Shown here piece after piece: positions 19,624-30,606 of a stretch of 64,000 bases of DNA (the stretch's first letter is position 1; every line of letters starts with the position of its first letter). The stretch is taken from positions 2,108,001-2,172,000 of the forward strand of contig JABRWF010000003.1 of the NCBI GenBank assembly GCA_018343915.1, given 5' to 3'. Origin of the DNA: Agroathelia rolfsii. Lineage: Eukaryota > Basidiomycota > Agaricomycetes > Amylocorticiales > Amylocorticiaceae. The translations under genes and the position numbers were made by a program. The notes under the pieces were generated by a model. That model saw nothing but the letters and a program-made list of their open reading frames with translations, ran no database searches and was not told the origin of the DNA.

Positions 19624-21951
19624 TCAAGGCCTTGGTGCGACACTTAGCCTCCTCCGTCTACCAGCCTCATCAAGCACACTCTTAGGCCCCCGCCTGGCCA
19701 TGGCCCACAGGAAGACAACGATGACGAGCGCAAATTGAAGCCAGAGCCAGACTTCAAGAATGAAATTCGTCTTCCTTTTGTTTTCCGCCTTTTGTTCTAT
19801 AGGCGTCTCCGGGATCTTGAAGGTGGAAGTGTCAGCCACCATGCGCGGCGAAGCATAATCCTCTTCGTCATCGTCGCACGATGAGGATGAGTCCGCGTCC
19901 AGGCCGTCAAACGCCTCCACGACGACATTCACGGCGCTCGAGATCCTGTCGTTGATAGGCTTGAGGACACCACCACGGCCTCTCACTTCGTCGTCGTTGT
20001 CATCCTCATCGTCCTCCTTGTCATCGATGTCAACGGGAGCGAGCAGCGTGCTGTTGAACCGACCATTAACCCACTGGCTCGTCCTCGCACGAACAGTCTC
20101 TGTCATACGGCGTAGGCGTATAGACTGCCGCGACTTGTCCGGACTTTCTTCCGCTGCAGCAATAGCAGCAGCAGATGGCCCTGCAGGCGGCGGCAAGAAG
20201 AGTGCAGCCGACGGTGAGGGTGACATGGCGCCCGCGAGGTCTTCTAGACTCGTATTACGCGCGTGATAGAGTTCCGCACCATCATTATCAGCAGCAGCAT
20301 CATCGTCCAACCAGCTATCTCCCAGCTCGCTGCCGAGCGTGTGCCCCAGAACAGGGGGTGAGCGTGCGTTCAGGCTGAGGGCGGACAAACTGGGAGATAC
20401 CGGCTCTAGCATGGCCGATGCCGGGCCCACGGTGGGGAACAAGATCGTGGATGGTGGTGCTTGTATTTGCGGCGGCACCACCGGCGCAGATACTGGTACT
20501 GATATTACTTGTGTTGGAGATCCATCACCACCACTATCATCATCCTGCTCACCCTCTTCTTCAACACTGTCGTCACCAAACAGCCCGGCGAGCGATTTTC
20601 GTGCCTTGCCGTTGGGCAGGGCTGATGGGCGCAGGACGGTGCTCGTACCCTCGATTCCCTCAGCAAACATGTCTGGATGGCAGTCCGGCTCCGCCTCCAT
20701 GAGGGCCGCCAGGGATCCATCAATCGAGCGGTGCAGACTGTGAAAGTTGATGGTCTCGACCTCGGGGTCAATCGTATCATCTGACATCCACTCGATGGCA
20801 TCATCCTCACGGATGGAATCGTACATGCGACTTATATGCTCTGCATTCTGCTGAACAGCACGGATTTTTTCGACAGGAATCAGCGTCGATGTCTCCTCAA
20901 GCTCCTGGATGGTAGCGAGCAGCTGCTCGACGAGGACCGACTCGGACATGATTTGTTGCTGAGGCGAGGAGAACAATGTACCAGAGGAAGGCGAGGAAAA
21001 TACGGTGCCAGGAGAGGGCATCGACATTCGCTTGACCCTGGTCGGCGTAACCGCTGACAGGACACGTTTGCGGTGTGGTGTCTGCGGCCGAGTAAAGTCA
21101 CGGATGGGAGTCGACTCCGAGTCTGTTGCAAACCCTTCCAGCTCTTCACTCTTGAGCTTGTCAATAATGGATCTACGCCGGCTCTCCGTCTGGTTGCGAC
21201 GTATGGCGTTGAGCTCTGCTCGTTGACGTTGTTCGAGCTCCTCGCTGCGTGCTTGGGAACGCTCGAGTTCCTCGCGCAAGGTTTGTATTTCGGACTCGAG
21301 CCGGGTGAGCCGTCGTCGTGCAGCCTTGTCCGCTGCATCAGATTCTGCTTGGAGCTGTTCCAGCGTTGCGGTCAACTCCGCATTCTGGTCTGCGAGAAGC
21401 TCCATGTCACCAGGAGAAACGCCAAACCGCCGTGAGCTAGGGAGATGCGTCTCAGATATTGGAGGCGAAGAGAGAGGCAAGGGAGAAGATGGTGCAAGAG
21501 GTGAGGCTATCAGAAAGGCAGACGACGGGCTGGGTGAAACAGCAGGAGAGACAGGCATGCGAGCAAGCAAGGCCGAATGCTTGTTCTTGAGCGATAAATT
21601 ATTTTCATACAGATCCTTGCATACTCTGGATGTTTCGTTGAGCTCTGTGTCCATCTTCACCCGTCAACGATTTTCGATCGTGATAAGTCAACAATACTCG
21701 CCATTTTCTCGCTCTCTGATGAGTCCGTCTGCTCGGAGCAGCAGCTGAGAGATGTTCTCATAGGATTTGGCGACCCTCAGGAGTGAGTCCTGGTTGAAGG
21801 GATGTGTGTAGGGCGGGGGAGCTCCCGTTGTCGGGGAATCCGGTTCAAGTTCGGGGTCGACGTCGACGTCCCTCCAGCTTCCAACAGAAGGACCTCGTCT
21901 GCGAGCCTTTGCAGGCGGCCTTGGGCGGGGCATCATGTTGGTTTGCAGCAT
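19624..21951 (-). CDS. Tail-anchored coiled-coil protein, unknown function
   Basis: A mostly two-exon gene of about 750 aa that I cannot assign to a family. Exon 1 starts at ATG 21951 (MLQTNMMPRPRPPAK) and ends near 21705. Exon 2 runs to the TGA at 19624-19626. Coiled coil occurs at ISQLLLRADGLIRERE, at LADQNAELTATLEQLQ through EELERSQARSEELEQRQ, and at SVLVEQLLATIQELEETS. The middle is acidic and disordered. A hydrophobic segment (VWLWLQFALVIVVFLWAMARR) lies about 20 residues from the C-terminus, followed by a basic tail, so the protein is probably tail-anchored facing the cytosol. The junction is ambiguous. A GC donor (gcgagt) spliced to the acceptor in ACACAG gives RENELNETSRVCKDLY, and a GT donor (gtattg) with a later acceptor also keeps frame. 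The first ATG is taken because the frame upstream lacks one. Confidence 0.65.
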
Positions 21952-22563
21952 ATTTGTGTTTTCGCGGGGGGATATCTTGGCGACTGAAATCAATGCGCGG
22001 TTTGTGTGGTGTGTTCACGCCAGTGTGTTGCTTGCTTGCTTGCGCTGCGATAGCCTGCCAGCTTGAGTGAGTGCCAATGTGCCCCACAGCCTGAGGGTTC
22101 GCCTGAGTGTTGCCTACGACCGTTTACCCAATACGACACGATGTCCACCGGAAGCCGCCAGGCACGTGAAAAGCGAACTGTCACGCCGTTGCTGCTGTGA
22201 CGTAACAGAACGCACGCTAAACTTGCTCTGCATCCAATGAAAGCTTCAGGGGGATCCTTGGCTTAAGTGAATATATCTAACCTGAGTCTTGCCAGATGTT
22301 ATTGCATGTATTGTCGAAGAATAAAACAGGATGTCCTTTTTCACGCTATCGTATTTGCTCTTATATAAAATAAATAAAGCCTTTTATTGGTCATTTATAA
22401 GGTTGAGGTCTGTGGCCTAGGCGCTTGAACTCTTTTGGTAATCAAAGAGCCCTCTACTTAAACTTGGATGCCGGTCGTACGCACTGCGCAGCTACGACCC
22501 TCTGTTAAAAATGCTTTCAGGTGTTTTCCATGCTAACTATGACCATAACGCTTACCTGCCATC
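21952..22563. promoter_or_regulatory. Divergent upstream region, coiled-coil gene / dioxygenase
   Basis: These 612 bases hold the promoters of two divergent genes. An intron acceptor-like ttgatttcag sits just upstream of the coiled-coil ATG, so its 5' UTR may be spliced. No other gene is seen. Confidence 0.4.
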
Positions 22564-24637
22564 ATGAAGTGGTTGACCGCACTCGGATTGTCCATCGTAA
22601 CTCTGGCATCATGTGTCTCTGGTGAACTTGACATTTCACAGTTCCGATTCGGCTCTCTCAAGCTCATTTGATATCTTTAGCGCATCCTGGCGAAACCCAT
22701 CGACCCATTAGCAAGCAGGAGCTCCAGGCTCGTGAGGTCTGCGATATTCTTCCTTGCTTTTAATGTCGGATGAAATAGTGACGAGAACACTGCTCCAGTT
22801 CCACGCGGGTAATCGACATGCTATGGCTCGAAACTGTTCGTCGGCCATCGCGGAATATCAAACCATGCGCAAAGCGAAGCGGTCAGCTGAGTTGCTTAGC
22901 AAACGCAAGCGAGCATTGCGGGAAGAGCCATCCGCCGAACCTGTCGACCTGGTTCCCTATCCTAACAATGATGCTAGTAAAGTACGTCTCATAGATCACG
23001 GCCAACAGATAATATCTCGTTCGCGATCAACCGATTAGCTGACTGACAACGATATTATTGTCTCTATTCTAGTATACATGTGTAACGGCGCCAGAAGTCA
23101 CCGAGGTAGGCCTGTGTGACCCGACTCGGAGGGGGCTGGATGACAGCTCACCCTCAAATTGCATGCTTATTTATACAATCTTTTTCTATGCTAGGGGCCG
23201 TACTACATCAATAATGAGTTGGTCCGCCATGACCTCACCGAAGATCAGACGTAAATAACGCTCACTCGCCTATCCCCATTTCCTCAGCGAAATTGATCAC
23301 CGTATCTTGTTGTTAGCGGAACTGTCCTGACAATCGATATCGGGGTTATTGACACTTCAACCTGCCAACCTCTGCCTGATGTGTTTGTTGAAATATGGAG
23401 TGGTAAGCTAGCGAGTTGCCTTTGGTAACTCCGTTTCGTGTATGCTGAACGAAGCCTGCCATTCTTCCAGCAAACGCCACTGGTGTCTACGGTGGTTTTC
23501 CGGCCACCATGAGCTTCCCAGGCGGTGGCACTGGAGGAGGAGGACCCCCGCCTCCGCCCCATGATCATGACGAAGATCCTAACAAAGGCCTGGGGAAGCC
23601 TGAAGGCGGCCGCAAAGGCGGTAAGCACATGATCATCAACAGCTATCATTGTTGCTTGATTTCTCTGCTTTCATATTAATCACGGAGGTGAGCCAGGTCC
23701 GGGACATCATCATGCAAGCCCAGCGATGGTGCGCAATGAGACATGGCTACGGGGCGGGACCCCAACCGACAATGATGGTGTTGTAACACTCACAACCATC
23801 TATCCCGGATACTACGCCGGGCGCACCGCCCACATTCACACAAGCGTTCATGCGGAGTGGGAGTGGGCGGAAAACGGGTCAGTTTTGACGCATATATTCA
23901 TCTCAAATATCGCTGACAGTCTCATGCCTCGCATGTTCTGGATGTTTATCTGCTGATTGTAATGGCAATTGTGTTCGCAAGAACTTTAATATCGCACGCT
24001 GGTAGAGTTATCCACGTTGGTCAATTCTTTTTTACCGAGGAATGGAACGACGCCGTGTATGCGAGAGCGCCGTACACATCTAACCCAAACAAGCGGACCT
24101 ACAACGATGATGATGGTATCCTTGATCAGGAGAGGGCCGATGGTAATCAAGCTTTCATAGAGTAAGTTCCGCTTTTTTTCTTTTTCTCCTTTTACCTTTA
24201 GGGTACCTGTCTACGCCTAACAATACACGTGTATCTATTATCAATGATTTCTAACACAGTCCTACTCAGGCTACAGCTGATTGAAGATGATTGGGAAGAG
24301 GGTCTGCTGGGATTTATCAGTACGTCTCCAGTGTGATGATAAAGCTCATTAATTCCGCACTCATTCGTCTATGATATAATTAGCGATGGGCGTCAATCCA
24401 CAGGCATCATACCCGATTGATAGCACCAACTATCTATCCTCGGATCCACTTCCCACTGGGCGCCAATGTGAAGACCGATGGTGGAAACACAGCTTCGTCG
24501 CACCGCTCTTCATTACCGCACTCGTCATCGGGACGGGTCTCGCGCTCTACATCATCTATCGTGCCCGGCACCAGCGGTCGAAAGATGGCTACATCCGCCT
24601 GGACGGCAATGCAAATGAGCAGACAGCAGTGGAGTAA
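22564..24637 (+). CDS. Secreted-type intradiol ring-cleavage dioxygenase with C-terminal membrane anchor
   Basis: About nine exons from ATG 22564 to TAA 24635-24637. A signal peptide (MKWLTALGLSIVTLASCVSA) leads into HPGETHRPISKQELQ, the usual start of fungal secreted intradiol dioxygenases. The conserved core follows: CVTAPEVTEGPYYINNELVRHDLTEDQ, then TIDIGVIDTSTCQPLPDVFVEIW, YPGYYAGRTAHIHT, and VIHVGQFFFTEEWND. The Tyr pair around GPYY/YPGYY and the HIH histidines are the likely iron ligands. Family role: Fe(III) enzymes that cleave catechols between the hydroxyls, linked to lignin-derived aromatics. Two oddities stand out. A Gly/Pro/His-rich insert (GGGTGGGGPPPPPHDHDED and on to GHHHASP) breaks the core near 23520-23720. 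A membrane helix (FVAPLFITALVIGTGLALYIIYRAR, about 24495-24570) closes the protein, with a cytosolic tail. So it may sit on the cell surface instead of being released. Confidence 0.85.
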
Positions 24638-27470
24638 AAAAAAAAAAGCGCACCATCGCCGTCATTATCAGAGATATCTTAGCCTCACTCATCCTGTGGT
24701 CCTCGAGGCAAGGCAATGGCCGATACGATATACCAATCTGATAGCTACAAATAAAGAGCTAAAAACCCTTCATATCACATACGCTGTCGACCGCATCCAG
24801 TTACGGTTACTTTTTCACGCTCCTTTGTTTCTTCCGCAAGGCCATATTATTATTATTTTGTCTCCACTGACAGACGTCCTGTGATCGAATAGCTTATCCC
24901 GATCCTGGTTAAATTACGATACCATTTCATTTCTGTATATCTTTCAAAGTGGAGCGACATCCTAACAGGGCTATAAATCGGGGTGCAGGATACCTAAGTC
25001 AGCAACACACTAGATGCTCCTGCCCAGGACAAGAGACTTTGAGAGAGAGAGGGGAAAGCACTTGCGCGTGATATCTATAGAGGCCGTCCAATCGATCGGG
25101 GTGCTCCGTCTTTTTTTCTTTTTTATCCCACCCTGCCTTGGGCATGTGAACACATACACCCTGAGCTTTGTGGGTAGCACTGTTGCACCATGTTTTTAGT
25201 GTTGATGTAATGTTTTCCTCCACACGTTCTGGACAATTCAATACCGCGGACTCAGGGCGAAGCACGTATTTATTTAATGCAGATATTAACGCCATCGCAT
25301 TGAATTGCTGTGTATGATCGTGCCGAATAAGGCCCAAGGCATATCGGGCAGTGACACTTCCTGTGGATTGCTATTACATATGTATATTCACTATTTTTCA
25401 ATGATATCGGTCGTGTTGCACTCCTCTATTGCTCGAACATCAACAAGTAATGACAATCCCTCCCGATTGTCGTGTGAGGGAAATTCTCGGAATGCGGAGC
25501 GGAGCGGACCGGCGGCAAAGAAGAGTCATTTTGGCTAGGTCATCAAAAGAGAGTGCGTCTATGCAGTGTGGCTAAGCTTGGTCGGTCATGATGTATCGAT
25601 GGATGAATGGATGGACTCAATAGTACGCGCGCTTACTTCGGGAGTTCCCCATCCGACTCGGAGACGGTGTTTTGTTGCTTACCAAAAGATCAATTTCTCT
25701 TCCATTTGTTCTCTTTGAAGGTTCTCCTTCCCAGCTTATTTTTGGATGAACTCAACAGCATCCGTTGCGGTGGCAGTGAGTCTGCTTCAGTCCTGAGCTA
25801 AGTCAGTATGGCTGTAGTTTTTCGAATTTGAAACCACATGCGCTTGTTGTCAAGGGTGTCCCTGGTCGAGTCTTTCAAGACTTTTTTTTTTTTTTTTTTT
25901 TTCGTTCGAGGTATTTTCCGCAATGAAACGGTTTGGATTTGTATGATGCCATGTGTCAGCTCTTGATAACGGCAAACCGGGGCTCCTTGGCCATTTCAGT
26001 CTTATCCACCCAACACTAAATGCATCTTGATGGCTAGTAAACGTTGTTTGTCGCCAGTCAGCTAGGCATTGTTTCTAGCTAAGCCTCGTTCCTTGAGGCC
26101 TCATCACGGGTGTATCCTATCCAAATCAGTACAATGAGAAAAGAGGGGGACGTGATGAGAAAAATAATCATCCTGTGCTGGGTTCCAACACTGTAGCTTT
26201 ATTCGATGAGCCTGGAATGTGAATTTGCTTTTCCCTTACTTTGCATACTATCACAGGATACTGGAATGGTCGCCTACTCCAGTGCTTCGATGGCAGGAGG
26301 GTCAGTGCAATTAAGTTTGGCATGTCATGTGGACTGAAAACGCGATTATCTAGTGAACAGGATGTGTGCATACATGCTTTATGATGCAGTATTACACAAG
26401 CCTGTGCACACAGAATTGTCTAGAATTCAAATGATCAGTAGGCCTTTTCTCTTTTCTTCTTCCGTGTTGGACCGGAGCATCAGTGCCCAGACATCACCCA
26501 GCGAACTCATGATGAAGAAAAAACAGCACGCCCTACCCCTATGCCTAGGAGCGGACATGCGCATGTAATGACGAATAGCAGCATGGTGTGTTTAGACGAG
26601 CGCCTAAATGCATAGCTTCCCGATGGTGATTACGCATCTGGAGTGCTATTCTTATTAACAAATGAGATTTATCTCCGTTCCTCCGATCGCTAAGCAAAGA
26701 GGTCCAGTGTTGGGCTTTGTGTCTGAAAGGGGTCCGCATGCGGTGCAACAAGTGGGGTCGGCCATCGGATACAGAATTGACAATAAACGGATTGTCCCTG
26801 GAGGGACGGGCGCCAATCAGAACCACCTTATGTTGTGGGTCCAAGGGCAGCAATAAACGAGGACATATTATTTCGATGCACACCTCTGAACGGTGGCATC
26901 AGCCGATGTCATGAGGAGGAGAGGAGGGAGAGAGAACAAAGGCTTGCAAGCGCTTGTTGTCTCGGCCGGTGTCTAGGGGATGCCCGGGCCGCGATGCCGA
27001 GGGTGCATCGGGAGATGAATCGGCGATTTGCTCTATTGCACTTCACGAGGATCACCATGTTCGACGCAACTCATCCACAAACATATTCACCATTTCAGCT
27101 TTTGGTGGGTATCATGGTGGCCGAGCGTATTATAAGGAAGGTCTTCTATAGCATATAACATGGCTGGTATATTTCTTCCGAGCCGGATGCTTTGGATCGC
27201 ACTCAACAGGGGCGCTGCACCATGCCGTTGTGTGGGTACAGACCAAACAATACCAAACATACTCACCCACAGAGGACACTCTGAACCAAAAAGAGGTGAA
27301 CAAGGACATGGGTCCCACTAGATGGGAAAGCCATAAAACCGAGCATGGGGTGAGCTGCATGAGATACACATCCATCCCAATCACCCACCCCCATCCCGCA
27401 CCAGGTCTCCCATCCTCCCGTCCTCGACGCCCGTTGGACATCGTAGTAGCGCCACTACCACCTATAAATA
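24638..27470. other. Long intergenic region (2.8 kb)
   Basis: No gene with family support was found on either strand. The first part is the 3' region of the dioxygenase. A pure T tract of 21 bases lies at 25882-25902. From about 26560 the composition becomes less AT-rich toward the transcription factor gene, so this may be its long upstream region. Short frames of 60-110 codons occur on both strands (for example minus 26545-26883) but look random. Confidence 0.4.
27462..27470 (+). promoter_or_regulatory. TATA-like box touching the annotated ATG
   Basis: The sequence ctataaata ends one base before the ATG at 27471. If it is a working TATA box, transcription would start inside the annotated first exon and a later ATG would be used. 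It may equally be chance. Confidence 0.3.
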
Positions 27471-29144
27471 ATGATATCTGAATTCGAGCTTGCCCACCTC
27501 AGCGACACCTTCTTCGATTTTGATGCTGCCTCATCCTGGTATGACACTTGTGCCACCAGCTATCTCGGTATTGGCTTAAAGCCTGGTTCTGTTCTCAACA
27601 GTGACCCAAACGGGGCAGCATCCAAGTTGCACTCTTTCGACGGATGTGCTTATGATACCCAGACATCTGTGGATTCTGCCACTACTTTCATGGCTGGTTC
27701 AATGTCTCAGCATGCTTTTCAGTCTAAAGAACCCCATATGTTTGGGTTTCATATGCCAAAGAACGATCTAGTTCAAGTACGCCACATTGAATGAAATGAT
27801 CTAACATGTTTCTTACTATTTCATTTGTCTCATCAGACGAGTAGTTTATTTGCACCAATGTCATACGAATATCCAGTACTCATGAACAACTGGATCGAAC
27901 CCGCGACGTCAACTCTGATGGATGGGCTGACGGATTGTCTTAACCTCGTCCCCCCTAGCACTTCGCCGGATTCGGATTTACTAATGTCGTCGTTTCCCAC
28001 ACTCGCACAAAACTCGAAAGAAGAGAAGAACATGTGGCTATCAATGCAACCCTCCATGAACGCCCCTTCCATTGATCTTGTGCCTTCTTCTGAGCCAATC
28101 ATCGCTGCTCCTGCTCCGACGTACGGCACTTCTCAAACCATCACGGCACCCATGCCTAGGTCATCCGCATCACCCATCATGATGCCAGAGTCCTCCTCCC
28201 AACGCTCATGCCGAGTCTCGACTCGCAGGATGGCGAAAGCAGCCCAGCGTACTTTCCCCTGCACCGGCCATGGTGCACACAAGTCTTCCTACAATGGCAT
28301 AGGCTGTGATAAGGATCATACCGCTGATTGTGATTACGATGATGATCACAACAGTGATAATGATCCAGACTATATCCTTTTGGAGAATAAAAAAAGAAAA
28401 ATTTCTGCACCCCAAACGGCCTCGCCGAAGCAGCGCAGCAAACGGACGACCACATGCAACAAGAACGCCGTCAACGCTGTTAATAGCCCGAGTCCCACCA
28501 CATCATCCAGTAGTTTATCTACGCTCTCCGAGATGTCACCATCCAGTGTTGCCGTCCGCGCGGGAAAACGCCTCTCCAAGCGCATCCTGGCTGCCTCCGG
28601 TTCTCCCACCTCCCCGTCCTCCCCGTCCCCCTCTTCCTCGCCCACGCCCTCACCCCAACGCACGCTCGCACCATTACCAAAACGCAAGCAAGTAACCACA
28701 CATAGACAGGGTCAGCGCAGCCCATGCCCGTTCGAGGGTTGCAACAAGACTTTCAGTCGCGACACGGATGTGAAACGGCACATCGAATCCGTGCATGACT
28801 CGCGCACGCTGGATGATATCTTACGCGAGACGCGTGACGGCTTGCGTACGTGCTGCAGGTGGTGTAATAAGCTTCTGGCGCGTTCCGATGCGTGCGCGCG
28901 ACACGAACAGGATGCATGCAGGAAGAACTTCCAGAGTCGCTGGTGCCAGAGTCGTGACGTCTTTGCTGAGGGTGACAAGCCCACCAAGAAAAGGCGCGTG
29001 GTCAAGGGGAACGTCGTGGGAACTGATATGGAGGCCGCCGTAATGCCTCCTGTACCTGTACTTGCTGCAGTTTTCACTCCAGTGGGGGACCAGAAGGCAC
29101 TAGCAACAAGAGGGACAAGAAAATCGCCCCGTAGGCCCTGCTGA
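27471..29144 (+). CDS. C2H2 zinc-finger transcription factor
   Basis: Two exons (27471-27776 and 27837-29144, phase 0, 60-bp intron) encode 537 aa. The first 250 residues are Ser/Pro/Met-rich and probably an activation region. A run of acidic residues (DKDHTADCDYDDDHNSDNDP) and basic clusters (NKKRK, KQRSKR) follow. Two zinc fingers lie near the C-terminus. The first is CPFEGCNKTFSRDTDVKRHIESVH, a standard C2H2 with C-x4-C-x12-H-x4-H spacing (split here as CPFEGC...HIESVH). The second is CRWCNKLLARSDACARHEQD then AC, a C2HC variant with C-x2-C-x12-H-x4-C. The tail has an NLS-like KPTKKRRVVKG. Paired fingers of this kind occur in many Agaricomycete regulators of unknown targets. A TATA-like box abuts this ATG, so the start could lie downstream (for example the Met codons near 27690). 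Confidence 0.85.
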
Positions 29145-30606
29145 TGGTGCCCGAGATCACACTGCCTTTATCACGGAAGATAACGACGATAACGACAACC
29201 GTACGATGAATTATGAAGTATAAAGTAGTGCATTGATGTTTAGGTATTCCGGACGCTAAACAGCAAGGTTTTTTTTTTCTTCCTTTTTTTTGGTTTGTTT
29301 TCTGTCGTTTCATCCTCATTTTTCGTGTCTCTACCCAATATTCTTTTCACGCAGTTTTGCCTATGGTTCGTTATTCAGTCACGGTATATAACATATCTCA
29401 ATTCTCTTTCATCATTTATCTTTTCTAGTACACAGTGTCACACTTAGTCTCTTTTGCATTGCTACCATCCATACCATCCCATCATTAACGCCAATGCAGA
29501 GGGAATTGTACATATATTTCCTTTGCCATCATTCATTTGTCTATTCATCTGTACTCGCATATTCATTCTTCTCGATCGCCTACTTTATACGATCTCTTCT
29601 TTCCTCATGCTTATCCTTCAAACACCTTTACGCGTCTCGCTGTTTTATTTCATTTGTTTGTTCTCACAATTTATTTATTTTGCTACATCACAAATGGAAA
29701 TGCTGTTGTTGCCATCGCTATGTAACCAATCCAATCGTCTTATTCATCTTAAGCCTGTCCACTCCCAAGATGGAAGAACATCTGATAATTCAACCATTAT
29801 CAGTGCTTCCTTTGTACCTTTAAAACAGGAATCTCACGATCGTGGTTTCCTTCTTTTCCAATACGTCAGCCCCACGGATACAACCGGACAACAATACAAC
29901 CCCCACGGCACAACAATTAGGCAGACACGGCTTGGTTCGATTTCACTGAAAGGTCCCATACCGGCCTTGCTCATTCATATCATGAACAAGGCCTTCCAGT
30001 CTCGCCTCCTTTCCTTGTAGAGCTTTCAGCAGCCATAAACGTTGATTAACTTGAGCTCCAACCTTGGAAATTTTTTTTTTATCTTGGTAAGAACACCTTT
30101 GTGCTTGCCTTCTTCGTCTTCCTTTTATTTTTGTGTTTCTGGTCATTAATTAAATTCAAGCTCAAGCTCGTGCTTGTGCCACCCATCACACCGCATTGAC
30201 ACATCAACAATCACTTCCCAGGGTCTCCCAGAAAAGCTGAAACGACATCCAATGCAAGCCGGGTGCTGTTAAAATCTCTGATGAGCTATTACTATATGAT
30301 ATACAAAAGAAAAGAAAAAAAAAAGTTTTGTAGTCCGGTTAAAAAAAAGGGGGGGGGGGGGAAGGGGGATGCTTAATTGAGAAAAGTAGCAAACGGGAAG
30401 AACAAAAGAAGTGCAGATGAAACGATCAAACAAGCTAAACGCAGATGAGAAAACAAGAGCAAGTTGATAACAACAACAAAATTGATGCATCATCGATAAC
30501 CACCATCATTATCACCACCATCAGCTTTTCAAGGTACCGCCAAAAAGAAAGAAAGAAAAAATATGTATAATTTCAAAACAACAGCAACGGCAACAGCAGC
30601 GGCATT
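29145..30606. other. Convergent 3' region, transcription factor / nucleoporin
   Basis: AT- and pyrimidine-rich spacer of 1.46 kb between two facing stop codons. It contains homopolymer tracts, including A8 then G11 near 30343-30361. A plus-strand frame of 188 codons (29454-30020) is low in complexity, Ile/Leu/Phe/Ser-biased and has no family match. Confidence 0.4.

Noticed and set aside
29454..30020. Plus-strand frame of 188 codons after the zinc-finger gene
   Set aside because: Biased to Ile/Phe/Leu/Ser, no family match, lies in a convergent 3' region.
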